A stretch of DNA of 24,230 nt from JBBQTU01 sp038213005. GTDB lineage: Bacteria > Planctomycetota > Phycisphaerae > Tepidisphaerales > Tepidisphaeraceae. The notes under the pieces are model-generated. The model was not told the DNA's origin. It ran no database searches and worked only from the letters and a program-made list of their open reading frames with translations. The stretch lies in the NCBI GenBank assembly GCA_038213005.1, contig JBBQTU010000035.1, forward strand, positions 1 to 24,230. The letters are read 5' to 3'. A program made the position numbers and the translations under genes. How positions within the stretch are numbered: position 1 is the first letter of the stretch; every line of letters starts with the position of its first letter. Below are positions 13,502 through 21,784 of this stretch, piece by piece.

Positions 13502-16126
13502 ATGCTTAATGTCGTTCGCTGGCTGGTATGGCTGGTTGCGTCGTCGGTGCTGTCGCTGCGCTATCGCGTCACCGTCAACGGGTTGGATGCGGTGCGGGGA
13601 CTGCGCGGGGCGATCATCCTGCCCAATCACCCGGGATACATCGATCCGCCCAACGTGATCAAAGCCATCTGGCCGGCCCTCCGGCCGCGACCCATGCTGC
13701 TGGCCAGCATGTTTCACAGCCCCCTGCTCTTCTGGCTGCCCAAGGTCCTGGACGCTGTCGAGGTGCCGGACCTGGTCGAGGCCAGCGCTGATGCACGGGG
13801 CAAAGCCCAACAGGCGATCCTCACCGTCGTTGACGAGCTCAGTGCGGGGAAGAACCACATCCTCTGGCCGGCCGGCAGAGTCTACCGAAACGTCGGAAAG
13901 GAATCGCTCGGCGCGGCCAGGTCGCTGACCGAGATTCTCCAAGCCGCCCCGAATGCCGAAGTGATCGTCATCCGCACGCGCGGCGTGTGGGGCAGCATGC
14001 TCAGTTACGCCCGCACCGGGCACCAGCCGAATCTGCCGCTGTGCCTTCTCAGGGGCGCCGGCATCCTGCTGGCCAATCTGATTTTCTTCACCCCGCGCCG
14101 CCACATTGAGATGACCGTCGAGCGAATCGACCGAACCAAACTCCCTGAACTGAAACGAGAGAAGATCAACCCGTGGTTCGATGCCTGGTACAACGCGCCC
14201 GGCGAAGAGAAGCCCACTCACGTCCCCTACCACTTCCTCTGGGGCGCACGTGATTTCGCGTTTCCCAAGGTATCGGCGACGGGAGACACCGACCTCAGCG
14301 CGGTGCAGGCCAGCACCAGGGAGACCATCGCCCAGATCATCGCCGAGAAGCTCAAACGCGATCCCACCGATGCCGAGCGAGATCCTGCCATGACGCTTGA
14401 GGACCTGGGACTGGACAGCCTGGACCGCATGGAACTGGCCCTGGAGGTTGAACGTCGCTTCGGCTTCAGCGGCGACGACGTGCCGGTCACGATCGGCACG
14501 CTGTGGAGCCTCGCCGAAGGAATGGTCAAACGCGGCGAGCTGCCGCCGGCGCCCAAGGCGTGGTTCAAGCCCCGAACCGACCCGGGGAGGTTGCGCCTCC
14601 TCGGGCCAACGATGAACCAGGCGATACTGGGACGCGTCAGACAATCCGGCGACGACGCGGCCGCCGCCGACGACACCAGCGGCTTGGTCACCTACCGCCG
14701 GCTGCTGGTTAGCGCGATCCTTCTGTCGCGCCGCTTCGCCGAGATCCCCGCGCCCAACGTCGGCGTGCTCCTGCCCGCCAGCGTCGCGGCCGACTCCGTG
14801 TTTTTCGCCCTTCACCTGGCCGGCAAGCTCCCGGTGATGCTGAACTGGACGACCGGCCCCGCAAACCTCGCCCACGCCGCCAGGATCATGGGCCTGACCC
14901 ATGTCATCACGTCCAAGCGGTTCGTCGATCGCACCGGTATCGCCGTCGAAGGCACGCAGTACGTTCATCTGGAAGACCTGCGCAAAGGCATCGGCAAGTT
15001 CGAGGCGGCCGTGACGCTCCTCAAGACGCGCCTGATGCTCGGCGCCATCGAGAAGGTCTGCCCGGTTCAGAACCCCGACGCCCCGGCCGTGGTGCTGTTC
15101 ACCTCAGGCTCAGAGAAGGCCCCCAAGGCCGTGCCCCTCACCCACCGCAACATCCTGAGCAACATCGAAGCAGCCCTCGCAGGCTTCCACCTGACCAATG
15201 ACGATGTGCTGATCGGGTTTCTCCCGTGTTTCCACAGCTTCGGGCTGACCGTGACGACCGTGCTGCCGATCCTGTCCGGCGGCCGGGTGGTCTATCACCC
15301 CGACCCCACCGACGCATCGGCCATCGCCAGGAAGATCGGCATGTACCACGCCACGCTCGTGATTGCCACGCCCACGTTCATCTCCTACATCCTGGACAAA
15401 GCTCGCGGCAACGATCTGGCGTCAGTCCGTCTGCTGGTGGCCGGGGCGGAGAAATGCCCCGACACAGTCTTCGCCAAGGCGGAGCTACGAGCGCCGCATG
15501 CAACGGTGATCGAGGGATACGGCATCACCGAGTGCTCGCCCGTCGTCGCCGTGAACCGTGAAGAGAACCACAAGAAGGGCTCGATCGGTCTGCCACTGAA
15601 CGGCGTGCAGGTCCGCGTGGTGGATATCGACACCCATTCGCCCCTCGCCCAGGGCCAGACAGGCATGCTGCTGGTGGCCGGTGCGAGCGTTTTCCCCGGC
15701 TACATCGGCGGGGATTCGCCCAATCCATTCATCGAGCAGGATGGAATCAAGTGGTATGTGACCGGCGACCTGACCCGGCTGGACGAGGATGGGTTCCTCT
15801 GGTTCGCCGGCCGGCTCAAGCGATTTCTCAAGGCCGGCGGCGAGATGATCTCGCTGCCCGCCATCGAAGAACCCTTCGCCTCCAAGTACCCCCCGGGCGA
15901 CAAGGGGCCCCGCGTGGCGGTGGAAGGGGTCGAAACCCCCAATGGACGCCGCATCGTGCTGTTTGCCACAGAGCCGATCAGTCTCCGCGAAGCCAATGAC
16001 CTTCTGCACGGCAACGGAATGCGGGGCATCATGCGCCTGGATGAAGTCCGGGTTGTAGAAAGCATTCCCGTCCTGGGTACCGGCAAGACGGACTACAAGC
16101 TCCTGCGGCAGTGGGTTCTCGGGTGA
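13502..16126 (+). CDS. PlsC acyltransferase - acyl carrier - AMP-ligase fusion (Aas-like)
   Basis: An 874-aa three-part lipid enzyme. Residues about 20-240 are a PlsC-type acyltransferase with the HX4D motif in NHPGYIDPP (His43, Asp48). Residues about 270-345 are an acyl/peptidyl carrier domain with LGLDSLDRMELALEVE, Ser306 being the phosphopantetheine site. Residues about 380-870 are an AMP-forming acyl ligase with FTSGSEKAPKAVPLTH, EGYGITECSP, WYVTGDL and a late lysine in GTGKTDYK. E. coli Aas joins the first and last activities to re-acylate lysophospholipids; here a carrier domain sits between them and could hand the acyl chain over internally. The ATG at 13502 has GAGG about 8 nt upstream; an upstream GTG at 13319 would add a head without family resemblance. 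It ends 14 nt from the convergent next gene. Confidence 0.88.
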   Translation: MLNVVRWLVWLVASSVLSLRYRVTVNGLDAVRGLRGAIILPNHPGYIDPPNVIKAIWPALRPRPMLLASMFHSPLLFWLPKVLDAVEVPDLVEASADARGKAQQAILTVVDELSAGKNHILWPAGRVYRNVGKESLGAARSLTEILQAAPNAEVIVIRTRGVWGSMLSYARTGHQPNLPLCLLRGAGILLANLIFFTPRRHIEMTVERIDRTKLPELKREKINPWFDAWYNAPGEEKPTHVPYHFLWGARDFAFPKVSATGDTDLSAVQASTRETIAQIIAEKLKRDPTDAERDPAMTLEDLGLDSLDRMELALEVERRFGFSGDDVPVTIGTLWSLAEGMVKRGELPPAPKAWFKPRTDPGRLRLLGPTMNQAILGRVRQSGDDAAAADDTSGLVTYRRLLVSAILLSRRFAEIPAPNVGVLLPASVAADSVFFALHLAGKLPVMLNWTTGPANLAHAARIMGLTHVITSKRFVDRTGIAVEGTQYVHLEDLRKGIGKFEAAVTLLKTRLMLGAIEKVCPVQNPDAPAVVLFTSGSEKAPKAVPLTHRNILSNIEAALAGFHLTNDDVLIGFLPCFHSFGLTVTTVLPILSGGRVVYHPDPTDASAIARKIGMYHATLVIATPTFISYILDKARGNDLASVRLLVAGAEKCPDTVFAKAELRAPHATVIEGYGITECSPVVAVNREENHKKGSIGLPLNGVQVRVVDIDTHSPLAQGQTGMLLVAGASVFPGYIGGDSPNPFIEQDGIKWYVTGDLTRLDEDGFLWFAGRLKRFLKAGGEMISLPAIEEPFASKYPPGDKGPRVAVEGVETPNGRRIVLFATEPISLREANDLLHGNGMRGIMRLDEVRVVESIPVLGTGKTDYKLLRQWVLG

Positions 16127-16140
16127 GTTTCGCCCCCCTC

Positions 16141-17451
16141 TCAGTAGTTCGCCCTCGGATCGACGTGCGTGCTGAGACGCCGATCGCCGCCGGAGTTGAC
16201 CCGCCGATCCAGCTCGCCGTTGAGGCGAACATCGAAATCCTGATTCACGCGCGGGTCGGCCCGCTGATATGTACCGCCACCGGGGCTGAACCCGAATGGA
16301 TCGGCGCTGCCCTGGGTCCAGAAGTTTTCCCGCACCAGTGGCCCATAATAGAACGCCCGCCACCGCGGATCGTTCGCCGACGCAGGCGTGCCGCTCGTGC
16401 TGAGCGTGCTGCCGCTGCCTCCCGAACCGGCCAAGCCGCCCGCGCCCGAAAACCGCCCCGCCGACTGCCGCATCTGGCTCAACGTCCCGCCCTCGCGAAG
16501 TAGCGTCTGAGCCTGATCCGGCGTAACGCCAAGCAGGCCAGCAAGGGTCTGCAGCGTCTCGGGCGACGGCACCACCGACGCAGGCGTGCCCGACGGCGTC
16601 GCCGCCATCGGCATGCCTCCCGGCGCGAAAGAGGTCATTGGAAACGAACTGGCCGAGATGCCGTTCAGTGGCTCGGAGCCCGGCCGCCGTGCATTCAGCG
16701 GCGCGACCACCGACAGAACTCCGAATGTATCCGGCAACGATGCCCCGGACATCACGGACGCCGCAACCTGTGCCCCCGTCATCGCCGATGGCTCGGGCTG
16801 TTCCGTCTCTTGCGCACGATCGCCGGCTGCCTTGATTTGATGCGGCACATCGTACTGCGGTGCCGCCTCTTCCGGGTGATGCAGAGCCGCAATCGCGCTG
16901 TCCCGAGGCCGCTGACGCGTTGGGCGGGTCGTGGCCGAACCCTGCTCACGCAGTTGTTGCAGGACATCGTCCACCGTCGTCACAGGCAGCGGGCCTGTCG
17001 CCTGGGTTGTCGCTTGCGCGGTGCCGGGCGCACGGCGCTGCCTCGCCTGCAGTTCATCAAGCTGGCGATTGAGTTGGAGATACACCCCGAGATTGTGGAC
17101 ATGCAGCACGGCCAGTTCACGGCGAAGTTGGTCCTCGCTAAGTTGCTGGGTCACGGGGTCGGCGGCCTGGTCCCCGCCCTGCTGTATGTATTGGACCGCG
17201 GCATGAAACGCGGCATCGTAGGAAAGCCGGCTCACCCGTGTCGTCGGCATCGGATCAGCCGGCCGCCCCTGCTGCTGTCGAAGCACCGCCAGTGCCGCCT
17301 CGACATCAGCGGTCTGCTGCTCCAACAGGGACCCCAACGCATCGGTCGCCTGAACCTGCTGACGAAGGGCGTCAGCCTTGGGCGGCCCTGCCGTCGAGAG
17401 ATGGATCGCCGTCACAAGACCAAACAACGCTGCAGCAAGCTGCCAACGCAT
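16141..17451 (-). CDS. hypothetical exported low-complexity protein
   Basis: A 436-aa protein of no family I recognise. Residues 1-22 (MRWQLAAALFGLVTAIHLST) form a signal peptide or membrane anchor. Residues about 25-140 are helical and Gln-rich (KADALRQQVQATDALGSLLE, later LSEDQLRRELAVLHVHNLGV). The rest is rich in Gly, Ser, Ala, Thr and Pro, with a short helical island GLLGVTPDQAQTLLREGG. The C-terminus carries a short repeated pattern in YQRADPRVNQDFDVRLNGEL followed by DRRVNSGGDRRLSTHVDPR. An envelope role is likely. The ATG at 17451 has GGAGGT 6 nt upstream and a promoter before it; the frame is open upstream through the pentanucleotide repeat, but that would not give a normal signal peptide. 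Confidence 0.68.
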   Translation of the reverse strand: MRWQLAAALFGLVTAIHLSTAGPPKADALRQQVQATDALGSLLEQQTADVEAALAVLRQQQGRPADPMPTTRVSRLSYDAAFHAAVQYIQQGGDQAADPVTQQLSEDQLRRELAVLHVHNLGVYLQLNRQLDELQARQRRAPGTAQATTQATGPLPVTTVDDVLQQLREQGSATTRPTRQRPRDSAIAALHHPEEAAPQYDVPHQIKAAGDRAQETEQPEPSAMTGAQVAASVMSGASLPDTFGVLSVVAPLNARRPGSEPLNGISASSFPMTSFAPGGMPMAATPSGTPASVVPSPETLQTLAGLLGVTPDQAQTLLREGGTLSQMRQSAGRFSGAGGLAGSGGSGSTLSTSGTPASANDPRWRAFYYGPLVRENFWTQGSADPFGFSPGGGTYQRADPRVNQDFDVRLNGELDRRVNSGGDRRLSTHVDPRANY

Positions 17452-17491
17452 CCACCACCTCCATACCCCGCAAACGGCCCCAGCCCTGATG

Positions 17492-17521
17492 ACTATAGGC
17501 CGCTCGTCACGGCCAGCCCAA
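17492..17521 (-). promoter_or_regulatory. promoter of the exported-protein gene with operator-like inverted repeat
   Basis: On the minus strand TTGGGC (17516-17521), an 18-nt spacer and TATAGT (17492-17497) lie about 40 nt before the ATG. The spacer contains a perfect inverted repeat, GGCCG and CGGCC with a 7-nt loop (17498-17514), which could be a repressor site. The -35 box touches the pentanucleotide repeat. Confidence 0.4.
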
Positions 17522-17548
17522 CACAACACAACACAACACAACACAACA
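17519..17548 (+). repeat. perfect CAACA pentanucleotide repeat, six copies
   Basis: Six exact tandem copies of CAACA (TGTTG on the gene's strand) lie directly upstream of, and partly inside, the -35 box of the exported-protein gene. Perfect short repeats like this are prone to slippage. Confidence 0.85.
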
Positions 17549-17912
17549 GCGCAACTTCATAGCGATGCGATGAAGTGGTGCGGGCCGCCTAGACCGCCTA
17601 TTTCATGCCCATGGCGCGACACTCGTCGCTCCGATAACCTAGATTCACGGCACAGCACTTCCTTGTTCCGCCGGCATCCTCAAGCGTGATCCATCGGCCA
17701 CCCAATGGGCGGCCGAGGCGGCCTGCCCCACTTTGGCCTGAATCTCGCCTTGGGCCACATCTGTTAGCAGCCGGGTGCAGGTTCTGCTCACTTTCGATTT
17801 TCCATCCATCCGCCTATCCTATGGATGGGAAGACTGCGGCCTCGGTCACCGTTGGCCGCAAACGCTGTACAACGCAGCCACAAGAGACCGGTATTACCCG
17901 TAAGGAGTAGGT
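17549..17912. other. divergent intergenic region
   Basis: About 360 nt between two divergent genes. A weak promoter for the plus-strand gene may be TTTCGA (17792-17797), 17 nt, TATCCT (17815-17820). CCATCC near 17802 and GGATGG near 17823 could pair around that -10 box. I see no gene or RNA in the rest. Confidence 0.35.
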
Positions 17913-19151
17913 ATGAGTAGGAAATCGATCGCGTTTGCTCTCGGCATCGCCACCCTGATGGGTCTTGGATTCAGCGCCGCTGCGGCCTTTACCGAATCGG
18001 CCACGACACCTGGAGAGACCGCTCAGCAGGCTGGCCCCATCACAGCAGCAGCAGCGAAACAGGATCCACGCGAGCAGGCCCGCCAGAGCATCGCCGCAGG
18101 CCTGAAATACCTCCTATCGCAGCAGAAACCTGACAACACATGGCAGAATCCACACGAGCCTCCGGGTATTACGGCCATCGTGCTCAAAGCCCTGGTTCGG
18201 GATCCGAACCTCCGCAATGATGCGCAAGTCAAGCGAGGCTATGAGGCCCTGCTCAAGTTTCAACTGGATTCCGGCGGGATCTACAAGGACGCCCTCGCCA
18301 GCTACAACACCGCCATCGCGATCAGCGCCCTGGCGATGGCCGACAATCCTGAGTACAAGCCCGCTATTGTAAAGGCGGTGGCTTATCTTAAGAGTCTGCA
18401 ATGGACCGATTCGATTCAGGGCCCCAAGGGCGAGAAGGTCGTCGACGCCGCCAATCCCTGGTATGGCGGATGGGGCTATGGCGGCCAGAGCCGCGGCGCC
18501 GGTCGGCCGGACCTGAGCAATACCCAGATGGCGATGGATGCCCTCAAAGATGCCGGGTTGCCACCAGATGATCCGGCTTTCAAGGCTGCGGCCAAATTCG
18601 TCAGCCGGCTGCAGAATTTCTCTGAAACAAATGACCGACCTTGGGTTGGTAATGATGGTGGGTTTGTTTATGGACCCGCCGACACCGGCACAGGGGAGTC
18701 GCTTGCTGGCGAATACACCGATGCGGATGGTAAAAGATTGCTTAGATCCTATGGTTCCATGACCTACGCCGGACTGAAGTCGATGGTGTACGCGGGCTTG
18801 ACGAAAGAAGACCCCCGCGTAACAGCCGCCTGGGGCTGGATCAGCCACAACTGGACCTTGGATGAGAATCCCGGAATGCGGCTGGGTAAGCCTGAAAATG
18901 CGAAGTATGGACTGTATTATTATCTGCAGACGCTCGCCAAGACCTTGGCGGTCTATGGTGACCCGACGATTACCGATCCGCAAGGCATGAAACATAATTG
19001 GCCGGCCGAGGTAGTACAGAAGGTGAGTTCGCTGCAACGGCCGGATGGGAGTTGGGCAGGCGACAAGAAATGGTATGAGGACAACCCGGTGCTCGCGACG
19101 GCCTATGCCGTTACGGCTTTGCAGGATGCACTGGACGCGATGGGCAAATAG
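17913..19151 (+). CDS. secreted prenyltransferase/squalene-oxidase-repeat protein
   Basis: A 412-aa protein. Residues 1-25 are a signal peptide (KSIAFALGIATLMGLGFSAA). The rest is an alpha-toroid of the terpenoid cyclase fold: repeats such as AIAAGLKYLLSQQKPDNTW-like helices, GITAIVLKALV, YNTAIAISALA, RPDLSNTQMAMDALKDAGLP, SMTYAGLKSMVYAGL and LQRPDGSW. The PDLSNTQ and QRPDGSW cores are typical of planctomycete members. I do not see a DXDD acid motif of squalene-hopene cyclase, so it is probably not a cyclase; relatives have no established role, and binding or structural functions are possible. The ATG at 17913 has AAGGAG 8 nt upstream. A hairpin terminator follows. Codon use is AT-richer near 18600-18960 than in neighbours, which may only reflect local composition. 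Confidence 0.83.
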   Translation: MSRKSIAFALGIATLMGLGFSAAAAFTESATTPGETAQQAGPITAAAAKQDPREQARQSIAAGLKYLLSQQKPDNTWQNPHEPPGITAIVLKALVRDPNLRNDAQVKRGYEALLKFQLDSGGIYKDALASYNTAIAISALAMADNPEYKPAIVKAVAYLKSLQWTDSIQGPKGEKVVDAANPWYGGWGYGGQSRGAGRPDLSNTQMAMDALKDAGLPPDDPAFKAAAKFVSRLQNFSETNDRPWVGNDGGFVYGPADTGTGESLAGEYTDADGKRLLRSYGSMTYAGLKSMVYAGLTKEDPRVTAAWGWISHNWTLDENPGMRLGKPENAKYGLYYYLQTLAKTLAVYGDPTITDPQGMKHNWPAEVVQKVSSLQRPDGSWAGDKKWYEDNPVLATAYAVTALQDALDAMGK

Positions 19152-19205
19152 AACAACTGAGTCACCTGAGGCATTGGGCTACCTCCTCCCGATGCCTCTA
19201 CCTGA

Positions 19206-19244
19206 GAAGGGCGATCTACCTCCGGTCGCCCTTCCCTATTTTTT
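19206..19244 (+). terminator. rho-independent terminator after the prenyltransferase-repeat gene
   Basis: A perfect 9-bp stem, GAAGGGCGA (19206-19214) with TCGCCCTTC (19226-19234), an 11-nt loop, then CCTA and six T. It ends transcription in the plus direction and overlaps the stop codon of the convergent MFS gene. Confidence 0.85.
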
Positions 19245-20495
19245 GGCATGGCCCGCCGCCTCTTCCGGAGGCTTCACCGCTGTGAAACTGCGGTACAGCA
19301 GCACGTCATAGATGATCTTCATCCCCCCGGCGATAAAGAAGATCGACGACATGGTCGCAGGACTGGATAGCAGTCTTCCAGCCAGGCTCGGTGCCAGCAT
19401 GGCCCCGACGCTCCGGGCGACGCCGGTCACGCCGGCCGCCGCCGAACGCTCATCCGGGTCGACCACCGCCATCGTATAGGACTGCCGCGTCGGCACATCC
19501 ATCTGGCTGATGCTGAACCGCACCCACAGCAGAATCACCGCAAGTTGTACGTTGGGCATGAACGGTACCAGCATCAGCAGGATGTTGGATGGCAGATGCG
19601 TAAAAACCATCGTGTTGATCAGCCCGATACGACTGGCCAGCCAGGAAGCCGATAGCGCTGACACCGCGGCCAGCACGTTGGCACCGAAGAAGATGTTGCC
19701 AAGCCAGGCGTCGGTAGTCTGATACTTCGATTTGAACCACAGGCTGAGAAAGGTCATCACCACAAAGCCGCCACCAAAAGCGTCGATCGCGAAGAATGAC
19801 GAGAGTTTGAAGATCACGCCGCGCGACTTGTGCAATCCCAGCAGCGTGTTTGGCTTAACCTGTGCGGGCTTCGCCTCCACATGAGGCGAGAGCATCATGA
19901 ACACGCCCGCCATCGCCAGACCGAGGATGCCATAGCCCACGACAATCCACTGATAGCTCTCAAGTGGTGTTCTCCCGCGCAGTTGCAGTTGGTGCGCCAA
20001 ATGACCCGCCGCCAGTGCCCCGACCGCGGTGGCGAGAGTCCCGACCAGGTTATACCAGGCGAATACCGAAGTTCGTCGCTCCCCGCTCACAACATGCGAT
20101 AGGCTGGCCTGCTCCACCGCCAGGAACGGTCCCACCTCATAGCCGCTCGGACTGATCACGCCAATAGTGGCGGCCAGCACCAGCAGAAGTGAGTTGCCCG
20201 TCATGGCAAACACAATGCTCGCCAGCAGCATCAGGGCGGCGCCGATCAGCAGCGTCTTTCGGCGGCCGAATCGATCCGCAGCCGTCGTGAGCCACAACGA
20301 GATGACGGTATCGCCCAGAAGCGTCATGGTCACGAGAAAGCCGATCCACGTATCGGAATGGCCCCGCTCCCTCAGGTACAGGCCCAGCACCACGGCCAGG
20401 AAGCCGTAGGCAAACATGCGGATGGCCCGGCCGATGAACAGAAGCACACGGTCCCGAGCGACGTAGGTAAGCTCCGTATCAGGCATGAGTGCCAT
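19236..20495 (-). CDS. MFS transporter
   Basis: A 419-aa integral membrane protein with about 12 hydrophobic segments in two halves split by a cytoplasmic loop near residues 205-225. The loop between helices 2 and 3 carries DRFGRRKTLL, the major facilitator motif A. Other landmarks are YNLVGTLATAVGALAAGHLA and FSISQMDVPTRQSYTMAVVD followed by AAAGVTGVARSVGAMLAPSL. The fold moves small molecules by proton or solute exchange; the substrate cannot be told, and drug or metabolite efflux is only a guess. The ATG at 20495 has AGG about 6 nt upstream; a second ATG at 20486 is possible. It lies 69 nt downstream of amrS on the same strand and may share its transcript. Confidence 0.87.
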   Translation of the reverse strand: MALMPDTELTYVARDRVLLFIGRAIRMFAYGFLAVVLGLYLRERGHSDTWIGFLVTMTLLGDTVISLWLTTAADRFGRRKTLLIGAALMLLASIVFAMTGNSLLLVLAATIGVISPSGYEVGPFLAVEQASLSHVVSGERRTSVFAWYNLVGTLATAVGALAAGHLAHQLQLRGRTPLESYQWIVVGYGILGLAMAGVFMMLSPHVEAKPAQVKPNTLLGLHKSRGVIFKLSSFFAIDAFGGGFVVMTFLSLWFKSKYQTTDAWLGNIFFGANVLAAVSALSASWLASRIGLINTMVFTHLPSNILLMLVPFMPNVQLAVILLWVRFSISQMDVPTRQSYTMAVVDPDERSAAAGVTGVARSVGAMLAPSLAGRLLSSPATMSSIFFIAGGMKIIYDVLLYRSFTAVKPPEEAAGHAKK

Positions 20496-20564
20496 TCTCG
20501 CCTGAATTTAAACCGAGGCAAGCATCTTCGTGCGACGTGGTCTTCTGGTCGCCACCCGAGCCGT

Positions 20565-21656
20565 TCATTTCCAGATGCCGGGAATAGCGGTGCCGCAATC
20601 CGGACACGTGCCTTGCGCGGTGATACGGACCTCATGGACATGGAAGCCGTGACGGCGGATCAGCGTCGAAGCGCACTGATGGCAACGGGTATCCTCCCAC
20701 CCATCGATCTGGCCGGTAAGATTGCCAAGGTAGATGTATTTCACCCCCGCTTTGACGCCGATGTCGGCCGCCGCGAGCAGGTCGCTCGCGCGCGTGGCAC
20801 GGGTCGTCGCCATCTTGTAGTCCGGATGAAACGCCGTAATGTGCCACGGCATCAGCGGGTCAACCGACGCCAGAAACCCGGCCATTCGGCGCAGTTCCTC
20901 GGGACTGTCATTGAAACCCGGCACCAGCAGCGTGACGATCTCCACCCAGAATCCACGCTGCTTTGCCATGCGGATGCCATTGGTGATGTTGTCCAGGACC
21001 GTGCCGAGTTCGCGGTAGTGGCGGTCGTCGAAACTCTTCAGGTCGATCTTGTACGCGTCCACCCACGGGCGCAGGAAATCCAGCACCTCCGGCGTCGCAT
21101 TGCCGTTGGAGACGTACGCGCAGCGAAGCTTCTGCTGTTTCGCCAGACGGAAGACCGCTACAGCCCACTCGCTGGTGATCAGCGGTTCGTTGTAGCTTGA
21201 AGCGATAGCCGGCGCTCCGCGATCGGTCGCGATCCGCACGATTTCCGCGGCATCACATCGCTGCACCTGGCTGGCAGCCTGGGGATCTCGCAGCACCTGG
21301 CTGCTGATCCAGTTCTGGCAATAGGAGCAATGCAGGTCGCACCCCAGCATGCCGAACGTGACGACGTCCGAACCCGGCAGCATGTGGAAGAACGGCTTCT
21401 TCTCAATGGGGTCGCACGCCACGCCGTTGACATAACCGAACGGAACGTGCAGCACGCCTTCCTGATTGAAGCGGACTTTGCACACCCCCGCCTTGCCCGG
21501 CCGTACCATGCACCGTTGCCCGCACGCAAAACAGCGTATGCTCCCGTCGGCCTGTCGGTGAATCAGGCGCTCGTCCGCAGGCGCTGTCAGCTTCCTCATC
21601 GCGTCTTGCAGCGGCGTTCTCTCGCTATCGGCGTGTTCCTCTTGTGGCAGGCTCAT
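20565..21656 (-). CDS. amrS: AmmeMemoRadiSam system radical SAM enzyme AmrS
   Basis: A 363-aa radical SAM protein. The cluster motif is GCDLHCSYCQNW with Cys106, Cys110 and Cys113, the CX3CX2C spacing of radical SAM enzymes. Before it stand Cys42, Cys45, Cys49 and Cys59 (CFACGQRC...GVC), and after the barrel a CHQC...CPDC pair typical of this family, probably binding metal. YVSNGNATPEVL, YKIDLKSFDD and PWHITAFHPDYKM are family hallmarks. AmrS is named for genomic association with AMMECR1 (AmrA) and Memo (AmrB); neither gene is in this window, and the reaction of the system is not firmly known to me. The ATG at 21656 has no clear ribosome site. The MFS gene follows after 69 nt. Confidence 0.9.
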   Translation of the reverse strand: MSLPQEEHADSERTPLQDAMRKLTAPADERLIHRQADGSIRCFACGQRCMVRPGKAGVCKVRFNQEGVLHVPFGYVNGVACDPIEKKPFFHMLPGSDVVTFGMLGCDLHCSYCQNWISSQVLRDPQAASQVQRCDAAEIVRIATDRGAPAIASSYNEPLITSEWAVAVFRLAKQQKLRCAYVSNGNATPEVLDFLRPWVDAYKIDLKSFDDRHYRELGTVLDNITNGIRMAKQRGFWVEIVTLLVPGFNDSPEELRRMAGFLASVDPLMPWHITAFHPDYKMATTRATRASDLLAAADIGVKAGVKYIYLGNLTGQIDGWEDTRCHQCASTLIRRHGFHVHEVRITAQGTCPDCGTAIPGIWK

Positions 21657-21784
21657 GAAGTCGCCGCCGATCGTTCAGATCGCTGGCAGTAGACCCACAC
21701 ATTGGACTGAACCAGTCACCCCTGCTCAACACAGTTTGATTTGAGGCCGTCCCCGGAGTCAGCGCAGCAGTGCCGGAAACCGAC

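Noticed and set aside
13226..14968. 580-codon minus-strand frame antisense to the acyltransferase fusion
   Set aside because: Antisense shadow; the plus strand carries HX4D, carrier and ligase motifs.
18114..19037. 307-codon minus-strand frame antisense to the prenyltransferase-repeat gene
   Set aside because: No motif or ribosome site; the plus-strand gene has a signal peptide, AAGGAG and a terminator.
20358..21200. 280-codon plus-strand frame antisense to amrS and the MFS gene
   Set aside because: Spans two well-supported minus-strand genes, Arg/His/Gln-rich, no family features.
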